Of a DNA stretch of 64,000 nt, positions 28,406 through 37,800 are shown in pieces. A program made the translations under genes and the position numbers. Position 1 is the first letter of the stretch, and the number at the start of each line of letters is the position of its first letter. The stretch is taken from positions 1,603,283 through 1,667,282 of the forward strand of contig NZ_KK073872.1 in the NCBI RefSeq assembly GCF_000585335.1, given 5' to 3'. This DNA comes from Cloacibacillus evryensis DSM 19522. Lineage in GTDB: Bacteria > Synergistota > Synergistia > Synergistales > Synergistaceae. The notes beneath the pieces are model-generated. The model made no database searches and was not told where the DNA came from. It was given only the letters and a program-made list of their open reading frames with translations.

Positions 28406-28454
28406 TATAATATACATCATTGTCGAAATTATAAGTAAGCGAGTGATGATATAG

Positions 28455-29615
28455 ATGTTAGGCGCGCTGATTGGCGATATCGTGGGCTCCGTATTCGAGA
28501 GGGCCCCGCACAAATCCAAAGAATTTGATTTTGTCTCCGAGAGGAGCCGCTTCACGGATGATTCCGTGCTTACCGTCGCGACGGCGGACGCGCTCCTCCA
28601 CGGATACGACTATATGCAGGTCTTCAAATACTGGGGACGCTCCTACCCGAACGCGGGGTATGGACAGAAGTTTTTCCGCTGGTGCCTCTCCGACAGCGAC
28701 GAGAGGGGCGAAAGCTACGGCAACGGCTCCGCGATGCGGGTCTCGCCCATTGGCTGGGCCTTCGACAGCCTCGAAGAGGTCCTTGAAGAGGCAAAGAGAA
28801 GCGCGGAGCCTAGCCACAGCCACCCCGAGGGGGTAAAGGGGGCCTGCGCCGTCGCAGCCTCCGTCTTTCTCGCGCGGAGCGGCAAAAGCAAAGATGAGAT
28901 AAAAGATTACGTAGCGCGGGAATTCGGCTATGACCTCGACCGTTCCCTCGAATCGGTCCGCCCCGGATATACCTTTGACTCGTCATGTCAGGGCAGCGTT
29001 CCCGAGGCGCTCATCGCTTTCCTTGAATCCGAGTCCTTTGAAGACGCGCTCAGCAACGCCGTGTCTCTCGGCGGCGACTCCGACACGCAGGCCTGCATCG
29101 CGGGCGCGGTCGCCGAAGCCTTCTACGGCCCCGTCTCAAAACGCTGGGTGACGCTGCTCAACATCCTCATGCCGCAGGAGGCGGTGAAGGTCGCCGACGA
29201 GTTCAACAAGAAATATCTTGATTCACGCTATAACTTCTTCTGCTGCGGCCGCGAGAGCGCGGACGGACGTCCGGCGGAAAATGGCATGCCCTACGACCTG
29301 CAGAAGCTTGACCCCGGAAACTGCCGCTGGTGGGTAAAGGATCTTGGAATGCAGGACGAAGTTTGGGCCTTTGTGACGGAGTCCGAGACGCCGCACGAGG
29401 CGAGCGCCTACTTCTCCACCGACACGCCGGTGATCTTCGATCAGCTCTGCTTCAAATCGTTTGAGGACGCTTTCATCGCGCTCAACCGGAACGGTTTCGA
29501 CCTCTTCCTTGAGAACTACTACGAGGGCGGCTTCGGAGGCTACGCCTCTTCGCCGCGCGGCCGCTTCCGCATCGAGCCGCACCCGATATTCTCCTCCGGC
29601 AAACACTGGATCTGA
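28455..29615 (+). CDS. ADP-ribosylglycohydrolase family protein
   Basis: The 386-residue protein starts with an ADP-ribosyl-hydrolase (DraG-like) domain of about 260 residues: GALIGDIVGSVFE, the metal-binding RFTDDSVLT and the C-terminal GGDSDTQACIAGAVAEAFYG. It probably removes ADP-ribose from proteins or related substrates. A further 120 residues (from about 265) follow, beginning FCCGRESADG and rich in aromatic residues, with no family I recognise. It is 49 nt downstream of the phosphatase gene and may be read through from it. Confidence 0.88.
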   Translation: MLGALIGDIVGSVFERAPHKSKEFDFVSERSRFTDDSVLTVATADALLHGYDYMQVFKYWGRSYPNAGYGQKFFRWCLSDSDERGESYGNGSAMRVSPIGWAFDSLEEVLEEAKRSAEPSHSHPEGVKGACAVAASVFLARSGKSKDEIKDYVAREFGYDLDRSLESVRPGYTFDSSCQGSVPEALIAFLESESFEDALSNAVSLGGDSDTQACIAGAVAEAFYGPVSKRWVTLLNILMPQEAVKVADEFNKKYLDSRYNFFCCGRESADGRPAENGMPYDLQKLDPGNCRWWVKDLGMQDEVWAFVTESETPHEASAYFSTDTPVIFDQLCFKSFEDAFIALNRNGFDLFLENYYEGGFGGYASSPRGRFRIEPHPIFSSGKHWI

Positions 29616-29673
29616 TGGGGGCCGGCGGTACCCGGCCCAGAGCTTCCGCGGCGGACGGCATGGGGGCCCATAG

Positions 29674-30546
29674 ATGCATCGTGTGACGGTAAAGGGGATA
29701 TTATCGGCGAAAAACGGGATGAACCTCTATCGCGGCTGCTCCCACGGCTGTATATACTGCGATTCGAGAAGCAAATGCTATCGGATGGCGCATGACTTCG
29801 AGGACATCGAGGTCAAAGAAAACGCCGTAGAGCTGTTGGAAAAGTCCCTGCGGCGCAAGGTGAAAAAATGCATGATCGGCACCGGTTCCATGACGGACCC
29901 CTATATCCCGCTTGAACTGGAAACAGGAAATCTCAGAAGGGCGATTTTGTTGATCTATAAGTATGGCTTCGGCTTCACACTCATCACGAAGTCCGCTCAT
30001 GTGCTGCGCGACCTGGAACTGCTGAAAAAGATAAACAAGAGAACCAAATGCGTGGTGCAGATGACATTGACCACCCATGACGAAGAGCTCTGCCGGAAAC
30101 TTGAGCCGAATGCCAGCACCACCTTGGAACGTTTCGAGGCCCTGAAGCGGCTGCGCGACGCGGGCATACCGACGGTCGTCTGGCTCTGCCCCATCCTTCC
30201 CTTCATCAACGATACGGAGGATAATATCTCCGGAATATTGGATTACTGCATTGAAGCAAAGGTCCGCAGCGTCATCTGCTTCGGCATGGGGCTGACGCTG
30301 CGCGAGGGGAACCGGGAATACTTCTACAGCCGCCTGGACGAGCTCTTCCCAAAAATGAAAGAGAGATATATTGAAAACTACGGCGACCGCTATGTGATAA
30401 CCAGCCCCCGCAACGGCAGGCTGATGAGGCTCTTTCACGAGAAATGCGCCGCTCACGGCATCGCGCATGACAACGGGTCGATCTTTGAATACCTGAGCGC
30501 TTTTGAAGAGAAAACGACCGGCCGCCAACGGAGCCTATTTGACTGA
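29674..30546 (+). CDS. Radical SAM protein, SPL/Rv2578c-like
   Basis: The 290-residue protein carries the CSHGCIYCDSR cluster motif (CxxxCxxC) at about residues 22-30 within a GMNLYRGC context, followed by GTGSMTDPYIP and ITKSAHVLRDLELL. These mark the COG1533 group, related to spore photoproduct lyase and to uncharacterised DNA-repair-associated radical SAM enzymes. The substrate is not predictable. It lies 58 nt after the ADP-ribosylglycohydrolase gene on the same strand. No clear terminator is seen behind it. Confidence 0.82.
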   Translation: MHRVTVKGILSAKNGMNLYRGCSHGCIYCDSRSKCYRMAHDFEDIEVKENAVELLEKSLRRKVKKCMIGTGSMTDPYIPLELETGNLRRAILLIYKYGFGFTLITKSAHVLRDLELLKKINKRTKCVVQMTLTTHDEELCRKLEPNASTTLERFEALKRLRDAGIPTVVWLCPILPFINDTEDNISGILDYCIEAKVRSVICFGMGLTLREGNREYFYSRLDELFPKMKERYIENYGDRYVITSPRNGRLMRLFHEKCAAHGIAHDNGSIFEYLSAFEEKTTGRQRSLFD

Positions 30547-30780
30547 AACCGGTAAATGTCGTACGCCGCTGGGCATCCTTCGTTAAAGGGCAAAAATACG
30601 TAGGATATAAAGATATCAGTATTTATAGTGGTGTTTTTTATAGTATTTAACGCAGATAACATAAAAAACAAAGTTTTTACTGAGCCGCATGTTAGATAAA
30701 ACTACCTGTGTCTGCCAATCCTCCTGATGTATAAATATAAGCGATGCAATAAACATTAAACAAACGGAGGATTTACACCA

Positions 30781-31200
30781 ATGAAGAAGTTTGCAGCGCT
30801 ATTTACGGTTATATTGACAGCAGTTGTAATAATGGGAACTGCCCAGGTGATGAAAGCGGAGGCGGCGGCATATCCTTTGAAGAAGATCTCGCCGCAGGAG
30901 GTGGCTGTACTTATTGAGACGCAGCGTCCGATCGCGATCATCGACGTCCGCAGCCTGCCTGACTTTAAGGCCGGCCACATCCCTATGGCGGAGTCGCTTC
31001 CCTTCGAGCTGATGATGGACGCCGTGACGCATTCAATGATCCCCGACGTCAACAAGGTCATCGTCGTCTACGGTGCGAACGACAAGATGAGTAAAGAGGC
31101 AGGGCAGAAGCTCTGTGATTTCGGCTACAAAAATGTCTACTACATGCCCACCTTCACCGAATGGGTCGGCGAGGTAGTGATCATCAGACCGGCAAAGTAA
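30781..31200 (+). CDS. Exported rhodanese-fold protein lacking the catalytic cysteine
   Basis: The 139-residue protein has a signal peptide (about 1-29, cleaved near EAAA) and one rhodanese domain (ISPQEVAVLIE, IAIIDVRSLPDFKAGHIPMAESLP). The active-site loop should read VYCxxGxRS; here it is VVYGANDKMS, so the cysteine is replaced by glycine and no sulfur transfer is expected. It may bind ligands or partners in the periplasm. ACGGAGG precedes the ATG. The upstream 234 bases are AT-rich and contain no gene. A strong terminator follows. Confidence 0.85.
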   Translation: MKKFAALFTVILTAVVIMGTAQVMKAEAAAYPLKKISPQEVAVLIETQRPIAIIDVRSLPDFKAGHIPMAESLPFELMMDAVTHSMIPDVNKVIVVYGANDKMSKEAGQKLCDFGYKNVYYMPTFTEWVGEVVIIRPAK

Positions 31201-31221
31201 CTTTTTTCTGAATATGAGCGA

Positions 31222-31254
31222 ACGGGCCTCCCGCGCCGGAGGTCCGTTTTTTTT
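31222..31254 (+). terminator. Intrinsic terminator of the rhodanese-like gene
   Basis: ACGGGCCTCC and GGAGGTCCGT form a 10-bp stem with a 6-nt loop, followed by eight T. Confidence 0.9.
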
Positions 31255-31376
31255 GCTCTGTTGAAATGGCTAAAATGTGCGCCGCGATTCATTTCTGTTC
31301 ATTTGTCGTTATTGATTATTTACGGCGTGGTTATAAAATAATATCCGTGTAATTTCATATTGTGGGAGGAATCGTT

Positions 31377-31910
31377 TTGGAACTTAAAGGAAGCAAGACG
31401 GAGAAGAACCTTTGGGAAGCCTTTGCCGGAGAATCGATGGCGCGCAACAAGTATACCTATTTCGCCTCGGCCGCCAAGAAGGCCGGTTATGAGCAGATAG
31501 CGGCGATATTCCTGGAAACTGCCGAGAATGAGAAGGAGCACGCCAAGCTGCACTTCAAGGCTCTTTCGGGGATCGGCGACACGCTTGCCAACCTCCTCGC
31601 CGCCGCGGGCGGAGAGAACGATGAGTGGACTGAGATGTATCCGCGCATGGCGAAAGAGGCGCGTGAAGAGGGCTTTGAGGAGCTCGCCGTGATGTTCGAG
31701 AACATCGGCAAGGTCGAAGCCGAGCATGAGAAACGTTACCGCGAGCTCGCGAAGAACGTTGAGGATGGCACGGTCTTCGCCAAGGGCGGCAAGCTCTTCT
31801 GGAAGTGCCGCAACTGCGGCGCGGTCTTTGAGCTCGACAAGGCTCCGGAGAAGTGCCCCGTCTGCCAGCACCCGCAGGCCTACTTCGAGATCCAGGCGAA
31901 AAACTGGTAG
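31377..31910 (+). CDS. rbr: Rubrerythrin
   Basis: The 177-residue protein has an N-terminal ferritin-like diiron domain with the ExxH ligands (FAGESMARNKYTYFA, ETAENEKEHAKLH, MFENIGKVEAEHEKRY) and a C-terminal rubredoxin-like domain with two CxxC pairs (WKCRNCG and EKCPVCQHP). It reduces hydrogen peroxide in anaerobes. I use the TTG at 31377 because GGAGG lies 7 nt upstream and the product then begins with the family's ELKGSKTEKNL; a GTG five codons earlier is the alternative. Confidence 0.95.
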   Translation: MELKGSKTEKNLWEAFAGESMARNKYTYFASAAKKAGYEQIAAIFLETAENEKEHAKLHFKALSGIGDTLANLLAAAGGENDEWTEMYPRMAKEAREEGFEELAVMFENIGKVEAEHEKRYRELAKNVEDGTVFAKGGKLFWKCRNCGAVFELDKAPEKCPVCQHPQAYFEIQAKNW

Positions 31911-31930
31911 GATTGTCTGCTATTTGCCGT

Positions 31931-31979
31931 TAAAAAGCGCCGCTTTAAGGTCAAGGCCTGACTTTAAAGCGGCGCTTTT
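31931..31979. terminator. Bidirectional terminator between rbr and the convergent NUP-like gene
   Basis: A 22-bp stem (31931-31952 with 31958-31979, one G-T pair) with a 5-nt loop begins with AAAAA and ends with TTTTT, so it can terminate transcription from both sides. Confidence 0.9.
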
Positions 31980-32017
31980 TCTTTTTCATTGACGTCGGCG
32001 CGTTGGTGAAGCGCGCC

Positions 32018-32986
32018 TCATATCTTTGGCACGCCCCTTCTCCACTCGTCCCAGTTTCCGAGTATCTCTTTTACGAGCGGGGCCGCCGCCCTGTAGTTAT
32101 TGACGACGCCTATCGCAAAGGCTCTGCCGGATTCGTTGGCGGCTCTGCCGTGGGGTTTTTGGTCGAAGTCCGTCCCAGACCTTATTATCAGCAGTCTTTC
32201 GAGATACCGGCTCTGCTTCAGTACATAGGCGATGGCGTTGTCCTCCTCTTGCAGGATGCCGTATCGCCCGGCCCTGTGTTCGCGGCAGAGACGCTCGGCA
32301 TGTTTTGAAATGTCGCTGCCGCTCCTTTTCGGGCTGACCGTGACAGAGGTGGCCTGATATATGAAAGGCTCCTCCCGCGCGGTTTTTAATGGATAAAATT
32401 TTCTATACTTTGCCGCTTTTGCATTATCCGCCAGTTTGGTGTCCCTGTTCAGCAAGAGCGACCATTTTATGAGGTTTTCGTTGAGCCTGAAGAGGCTGCC
32501 GCTCCTTACCGCCGGAACCTTTTTCTTCCCCTTTTTAACGGCAAAGGTTTTGTATTCGTGGTCGAGCACCCATTCCGCGATACATACGGACCCCGTGGAG
32601 GCGGTCTGCGGCGGCACGCTGGCTTCGCCTGTGACCACAAAGTAGGCTTTGCTAAAATCGAAACGCTGATCCTTGAGCAGCGCGGAGAGCGAACTTACCG
32701 CGCCCTTTTTGCCCCTGGCGATCGTGATGAAGGCAAGCCCGTCTTTGATATAGATATAGGAACTCGTTCCCTTGACGCGGTAGTATTCCGCGTCGGAAAA
32801 GTTTTTGTCGTACCAGTGTTTTATCTCCAGCGAGTACTTCAGGGGAACGCGCGCTATGTCTTCCACGGTGTATGTGGTAAGGATCACTACTTTCAGGGGA
32901 ATCCCCCCCGCCTCGGCCGCCGGCGCGAGGGAAAGGATTAAGAACAACAGCAAAGACATTATCATTTTTTCTGATCGTTTAATCAT
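32018..32986 (-). CDS. Exported protein, probable purine nucleoside permease (NUP) family
   Basis: The 322-residue product has a signal peptide ending near APAAEAGG. The mature part reads LKVVILTTYTVED, then AYFVVTGEASVPPQTASTGSVCIAEWVLD, and near the end LLIIRSGTDFDQ and GRAFAIGVVNNYRAAAPLVKEI. This matches my memory of the NUP family (PF06516), proteins related to nucleoside phosphorylases that are exported and linked to nucleoside uptake. The family call is tentative. Several ATGs are close together; 32986 gives a compact signal peptide, and 32998 is also possible. Confidence 0.6.
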   Translation of the reverse strand: MIKRSEKMIMSLLLFLILSLAPAAEAGGIPLKVVILTTYTVEDIARVPLKYSLEIKHWYDKNFSDAEYYRVKGTSSYIYIKDGLAFITIARGKKGAVSSLSALLKDQRFDFSKAYFVVTGEASVPPQTASTGSVCIAEWVLDHEYKTFAVKKGKKKVPAVRSGSLFRLNENLIKWSLLLNRDTKLADNAKAAKYRKFYPLKTAREEPFIYQATSVTVSPKRSGSDISKHAERLCREHRAGRYGILQEEDNAIAYVLKQSRYLERLLIIRSGTDFDQKPHGRAANESGRAFAIGVVNNYRAAAPLVKEILGNWDEWRRGVPKI

Positions 32987-33130
32987 CAGCATCACCATTT
33001 AAAACCATCACCTGGCAGATTAGTGCAGAATTATATCAGAAAGAGGCGGGGTTTTGGCGGAAACGAAAGAACAACCAGTAAAAATAACTATTTTTATGAG
33101 ACAGTTTTTATTTTTTGCCGCTATATAAAG

Positions 33131-33173
33131 CAGTCCGTGCCGTGAAATACTTTCAATACCACGGCACGGACTG
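33131..33173 (-). terminator. Hairpin downstream of fchA, probable terminator
   Basis: A perfect 14-bp inverted repeat (CAGTCCGTGCCGTG at 33131-33144 and its complement at 33160-33173) lies 34 nt past the fchA stop. The T-tract is weak on the minus strand (GCTTTATAT) and better on the plus strand (TTTTGTTTTT). Confidence 0.65.
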
Positions 33174-33206
33174 TTTTGTTTTTATGGCAGGTATATCTCG
33201 GCTATC

Positions 33207-33836
33207 TTATCCGAGCGCCTCTTCCATCTTTGCCGCCGTCTTTTTCGAATAAACGGCGATCTCCTCGAGAGCCTTTGTCATCCTTGTGCGGCATTCCGCG
33301 GCGAATACTTCGTCCTTTACGCCGGGAAGGTTGATGCGCACGTTATATGAGGCGGCCTTGCCGGCGGCGTCGGCGAGCAGCGCCGCGCTTCCCGCGTCGC
33401 TTGCCGCGTTCGGGTTTCCGAAGGAGGCCGCTTCGCAGGCGAGTTTCGCCGCCGCGGCGCAGGCTTCGAGCGTACGCAGCGGCACGTCAGTGGTCGTCTT
33501 CGCCGCTTCGGCCATCGCAGCTTTGCGCGCCGCCTTCTGCTCGTCGGTATCTTTGGGCATCTTCATCGCGGCCATAAAAATATTGAAGGAGTCTGTGTCG
33601 TCGTTCATCAATTTGACAAATGACGCGCGCAGAGTTTCGCTCTCCTTGAAGACCTTTTCCATCGTCTCCCAGTTGTCTCTGTACTTTTCCTTGCCGATCG
33701 TGAGGTTCCCCACCATCGCGGTGAGGCCCGAGGCCAAAGAACCGCAGAGCGCAGCGACGCTGCCGCCGCCGGGGGCCGGTGAATTTGAGGCGAGTTCGTC
33801 TATGAATGCGCCGACTGTCATTTCTTCAAATTTCAT
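33207..33836 (-). CDS. fchA: Formiminotetrahydrofolate cyclodeaminase
   Basis: The 209-residue all-helical protein begins FEEMTVGAFIDELASNSPAPGGGSVAALCGSLA, the hallmark of the FTCD C-terminal/serine-cycle cyclodeaminase family. It converts 5-formimino-THF to 5,10-methenyl-THF and ammonia, taking over the product of the glutamate formiminotransferase encoded at 37934. AGGAGTG precedes the ATG. It lies 87 nt behind hutU in the same direction, so the two form an operon; in animals the two FTCD activities are fused, here they are separate genes. Confidence 0.92.
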   Translation of the reverse strand: MKFEEMTVGAFIDELASNSPAPGGGSVAALCGSLASGLTAMVGNLTIGKEKYRDNWETMEKVFKESETLRASFVKLMNDDTDSFNIFMAAMKMPKDTDEQKAARKAAMAEAAKTTTDVPLRTLEACAAAAKLACEAASFGNPNAASDAGSAALLADAAGKAASYNVRINLPGVKDEVFAAECRTRMTKALEEIAVYSKKTAAKMEEALG

Positions 33837-33923
33837 AGTATTTCACTCCTGTCTTGATTTTAAAGCCGCCCTGAATGGATGCCAGCCAGGGCGGCGAAGT
33901 AGTGTCTTATAATTTAAATAATA

Positions 33924-35942
33924 TTACTTATTGTTTTTGACAAGCTCGGTGAGATACTCTTCGTCGGCGATATATGGCAGCGTGATGTGTCCGTCGCTGC
34001 GCTTCGCGTTGAAGGTCTCTATCGTCTCGATGGCGTGTTCGTTGCGGGCCCAGGCGCGGCGCGCGACGCCGTTGATGACGTCCCAGCTCATCGACTCGAG
34101 GATGATGCGGTCCACTCTCTCGCTGCCGTCGAGCACGAGGCCGAAGCCGCCGTTGATCGATTTGCCGGTGCCGACGCCGCCTCCGTTGTGGAGCGCGACG
34201 AGGCTCATACCGCGTGCGCAGTTGCCCGCGAAGCAGTGGATCGCCATTTCGCCCATGACGTTGCTGCCGTCTTTGATGTTCGAGGTCTCGCGGTAGGGCG
34301 AGTCCGTGCCCGATACGTCGTGGTGGTCGCGTCCGAGCATCACGGGGCCGATCTCTCCGTTTCTCACCATCTCGTTGAACTTGAGGGCGATGCGCATCCT
34401 TCCCTCTTCATCCTGATAGAGGATGCGGCACTGGGTGCCGACGACGAGCTGGTTCTTCTCCGCGTCTCGGATCCATACCCAGTTGTCGTGGTCCTGGAAG
34501 CGGCGGTTCGGGTCGATGCAGTCCATCGCAGCCTGGTCGGTCTTTTTGAGGTCTTCGTGGTCGCGCGAGAGGCAGCACCAGCGGAAGGGGCCGTAACCGT
34601 AATCGAAGAGGAGCGGTCCCATGATGTCCTCGACATATGAGGGGAAGACGAAGCCCTCGAAGGTGTTCTCGCCGTTCTTCGCGATCTCTTTGACGCCAGC
34701 GTCAAAGACCGCGCGCATGAAGGCGTTGCCGTAGTCGAAGAAGTAGGTCCCCTTCTCCGAGAGGGCTTTGATAAGCTCAAAGTGCTTCCTGAGCGTCTTG
34801 TCTACGAGGCGCTTGAATTCTTCCTTGTCCTCGGCAAGCAGGCGCGTCCTCTCTTCAAAGGTGATCCCCTGCGGGCAGTAGCCGCCGTCGTAGACGGCGT
34901 GGCAGGAGGTCTGGTCGGAGAGGAGTTCCACCTTCTTGTCGTTATCCAAAGCGTACTGGAGAAGGTCGACGATGTTGCCCTCATAGGCGATCGAGAGCGC
35001 CTTGCCCTCGGCCATTGCCTCTTCGGCCCACTTGAAAGCCTCGGCGAGATCCGCTGTCTTCCTGCCTACCCAGCCCTGGCTGTGGCGCGTCTCGATGCGC
35101 GAGGGGTCCACCTCGGCGATGATCGCCGCCGCTCCCGCGATCTCCGCGGCCTTCGGCTGCGCGCCGCTCATGCCGCCAAGTCCGGAGGAGATGAAGAGGT
35201 GTCCCGCAAGGCCCTTGCCCTCGGGAAGATGGAACATCTTGCGTCCGGCGTTGAGCAGCGTGTTATATGTGCCGTGAACTATGCCCTGCGGCCCGATATA
35301 CATCCAGCCGCCGGCCGTCATCTGCCCGTAGTTGGCGACGCCGAGCGCCGTCGCGCGGCGGAAATTCTCGGGGTCGTCAAAGAGGCCGACCATCAGGCCG
35401 TTCGTGAGGATCACGCGCGGCGCGGAGGGATGCGAACGGAAAAGTCCGAGCGGATGTCCCGACTGCACGACGAGCGTCTGGTCCTGCGTCACGACCTCGA
35501 GATACTTTTTGATCAGCTGGTACTGCATCCAGTTCTGGCAGACCTGTCCCGTCTCGCCGTAGGTGACGAGTTCGTATGGATAGAGCGCCACCTCAAAGTC
35601 AAGGTTGTTGTCGATCATCACCTGGAAGGCCCTGCCCTCGACGCACTTGCCCTTGTACTCGCCGATCGGCTTTCCGTAGAGCTTTCCCTGCGGACGGAAG
35701 CGGTAGCCGTAGATGCGTCCGTGCTCCTTATACTCCTCAAGGAACTCGGGGGCGATCTCTTTATGGTACTCCTCGGGGATATAGCGGAGCGCGTTCTTAA
35801 GGGCAAGTACCATCTCTTTTTCGTTAAGTACCTGTCCGCGGTTCGGCGCTCTTCTTATTCCCGGCTCGAACTCCGGCTTCGGAGGAAGCCCGTTCGGAAA
35901 TTCCAGTCTCAGTTCCAATGTCTTTCCTGATGCGTCATACAT
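33924..35942 (-). CDS. hutU: Urocanate hydratase
   Basis: The NAD-dependent urocanase (672 residues from this start) converts urocanate to imidazolone propionate. Visible are GGWMYIGPQGIVHGTYNTLL, the NAD-binding FISSGLGGMSGAQPKAAEIAG, and the C-terminal GGVGTGKSINGGFGLVLDGSE. It is of the long type seen in anaerobes (about 670 residues against about 555 in Pseudomonas). I chose the ATG at 35942 because GGAG lies 9 nt upstream; the ATG at 35957 has only a poor site but cannot be excluded. It is divergent from hutH. Confidence 0.93.
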   Translation of the reverse strand: MYDASGKTLELRLEFPNGLPPKPEFEPGIRRAPNRGQVLNEKEMVLALKNALRYIPEEYHKEIAPEFLEEYKEHGRIYGYRFRPQGKLYGKPIGEYKGKCVEGRAFQVMIDNNLDFEVALYPYELVTYGETGQVCQNWMQYQLIKKYLEVVTQDQTLVVQSGHPLGLFRSHPSAPRVILTNGLMVGLFDDPENFRRATALGVANYGQMTAGGWMYIGPQGIVHGTYNTLLNAGRKMFHLPEGKGLAGHLFISSGLGGMSGAQPKAAEIAGAAAIIAEVDPSRIETRHSQGWVGRKTADLAEAFKWAEEAMAEGKALSIAYEGNIVDLLQYALDNDKKVELLSDQTSCHAVYDGGYCPQGITFEERTRLLAEDKEEFKRLVDKTLRKHFELIKALSEKGTYFFDYGNAFMRAVFDAGVKEIAKNGENTFEGFVFPSYVEDIMGPLLFDYGYGPFRWCCLSRDHEDLKKTDQAAMDCIDPNRRFQDHDNWVWIRDAEKNQLVVGTQCRILYQDEEGRMRIALKFNEMVRNGEIGPVMLGRDHHDVSGTDSPYRETSNIKDGSNVMGEMAIHCFAGNCARGMSLVALHNGGGVGTGKSINGGFGLVLDGSERVDRIILESMSWDVINGVARRAWARNEHAIETIETFNAKRSDGHITLPYIADEEYLTELVKNNK

Positions 35943-35985
35943 TTCTGTCAGCTCCATTCTTTTTGATATTTCACAAAATTCTTTC

Positions 35986-36013
35986 TTGACGTAAATGATT
36001 TTCAGACTATACT
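35986..36013 (+). promoter_or_regulatory. Candidate hutH promoter
   Basis: TTGACG (35986-35991) and TATACT (36008-36013) are 16 bp apart, leaving a leader of about 150 nt before hutH. Confidence 0.5.
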
Positions 36014-36106
36014 AATTGTAGCGCAAAGATTTAGGATTGAAAAGTATTAAAGCACGAAAGCGTCATATTTTCATCAAATATTCAATAGGTTTTATACATA
36101 TTTGTA

Positions 36107-36115
36107 ATTATAGCA
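36107..36115 (-). promoter_or_regulatory. Candidate hutU promoter (extended -10)
   Basis: On the minus strand TGCTATAAT gives a perfect -10 (36107-36112) with the TGN extension; no good -35 is visible. It lies in the 228-bp divergent region, between the hutH promoter and the hutH start. Confidence 0.45.
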
Positions 36116-36170
36116 TAAAACGTAAGATATCTGGGACAAAAATAAATTTCTATCAAGGAGGAGTTTTACA

Positions 36171-37697
36171 ATGACGACAGTGTTTTTGAATGGTAAGTCG
36201 CTTACCCTGCAGGATGTGGTGAATGTAGCGCGCAAAGGCTGCAAGGTAGAGATCGCGCCGGAGGCGAAGGAGCAGATCAAAGAATGTTCCCAGGCGGTCA
36301 AGGAGTGGGTCGACGAGGGACGCGTAGTCTATGGCGTGACCACCGGTTTTGGAGACTTGGCCTCGGTTGTCATTCCGCGCGATAAAGGACGCCAGCTTCA
36401 GGAGAACCTTCTTCTGAGCCACGCCTGCGGATTTGGCGAACCCTATCCCGAAGACGTCGTTCGCGCGATAATGCTCCTCCGCATCAACACTCTGACCCGC
36501 GGCTTCTCCGGCATCAGCCTGGAAACGCTGCAGCAGATGGTCGATTATCTAAATCTCGGCATCCATCCCGTCGTACCGGCGCAGGGTTCCGTCGGAGCGA
36601 GCGGCGATCTCTGCCCGCTCTCCCACGTAGCGATCACCCTCATCGGCCACGGCAATGTGGTCTATCAGGGAAAAGAGATGACGGCCTCCGAGGCGCTGGC
36701 GAAAACAGGCATGAAACCGGTCGAGCTTCAGCCGAAGGAAGGCCTTGCGCTCAATAACGGGACCACGGTCATGAACGCCGTCGCGGCGCTCTGCATCGTC
36801 GACGCGCTGACCATGCAGAAGAATGCTGATATCGCGGCTTCGATGTCAGCCGAAGCGCTTCACGCCGTTCCTTACGCCTTCGACAAGAGGACGCACGACC
36901 TGCGCCCGCAGGTGGGACAGGGAGTCGTCGCCGAAAATATGCGCCGCCTGCTCGAAGGCAGCGAGATAGTCGAAGCCTATAAGAAAGACCGCGTGCAGGA
37001 CGCCTATTCGCTGCGCTGTCTGCCGCAGGTGCACGGCGCGAGCCGTGACGCCGTCGGCTATGTAAAGGAAAAGATAGAAATAGAGATCAACTCCGTTACC
37101 GACAACCCGATCATCTTCCATAAAGACGGAGAGGCGATCAGCGGCGGCAACTTCCACGGACAGCCGCTGGCGATGGCGATGGATTTCTTCGGCATCGCGG
37201 CGGCGGAGTTCGCGAGCATCTCCGAGCGCCGCGTCGCGCGCCTCGTCGATCACAAACTTTCCGACCTGCCCCCGTTCCTCGTCTCCGACAGCGGCGTCAA
37301 CAGCGGCTTCATGATCCCGCAGTATACGGCGGCCGCGATCGTCTCCGAGAACAAGGTGCTCGCCCACCCCTCCGTCGTTGACTCGATACCGACTTCCGCC
37401 AACCAGGAAGATCATGTCTCGATGGGCGGCTACAGCGCGCGCAAGGCACGCCAGATACTCAACAACACGAACCGCGTCATCGCCATCGAGATGGTGAACG
37501 CCGCGCAGGGTATGGATTTCCGCGCGCCGCTGAAACCCGGTAAGGGTTCGGGCGCGGCTTTCAAGGAGTTCCGCAAACATGTCCCCTTCTACGAGAAAGA
37601 CCAGTTCATGCAGCCGCTGCTTTTGAAGTCGCTGGAGCTGGTGGAGGACGGCACGGTCGTCAAGGCGGTCGAAGAGGCCGTCGGAGAACTTAATTAA
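36171..37697 (+). CDS. hutH: Histidine ammonia-lyase
   Basis: The 508-residue enzyme removes ammonia from histidine to give urocanate. Ala-Ser-Gly at 143-145 (GSVGASGDLCPLSH) forms the MIO prosthetic group, and VYGVTTGFG, QEDHVSMG and the FHGQPLA region are typical of HutH. AAGGAGGAG precedes the ATG. It heads the plus-strand hut genes, divergent from hutU-fchA. Tyrosine or phenylalanine ammonia-lyase is unlikely given the full hut context. Confidence 0.95.
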   Translation: MTTVFLNGKSLTLQDVVNVARKGCKVEIAPEAKEQIKECSQAVKEWVDEGRVVYGVTTGFGDLASVVIPRDKGRQLQENLLLSHACGFGEPYPEDVVRAIMLLRINTLTRGFSGISLETLQQMVDYLNLGIHPVVPAQGSVGASGDLCPLSHVAITLIGHGNVVYQGKEMTASEALAKTGMKPVELQPKEGLALNNGTTVMNAVAALCIVDALTMQKNADIAASMSAEALHAVPYAFDKRTHDLRPQVGQGVVAENMRRLLEGSEIVEAYKKDRVQDAYSLRCLPQVHGASRDAVGYVKEKIEIEINSVTDNPIIFHKDGEAISGGNFHGQPLAMAMDFFGIAAAEFASISERRVARLVDHKLSDLPPFLVSDSGVNSGFMIPQYTAAAIVSENKVLAHPSVVDSIPTSANQEDHVSMGGYSARKARQILNNTNRVIAIEMVNAAQGMDFRAPLKPGKGSGAAFKEFRKHVPFYEKDQFMQPLLLKSLELVEDGTVVKAVEEAVGELN

Positions 37698-37800
37698 CCG
37701 GTTCCAGACCATACAAAGTCGCGCGGGACAAACGCTTTGGCATTCCATGCGGCTGTCCCGCGGTATGCGCAAGGAGGCCCGGCGCGGCTCCCGTATACGC

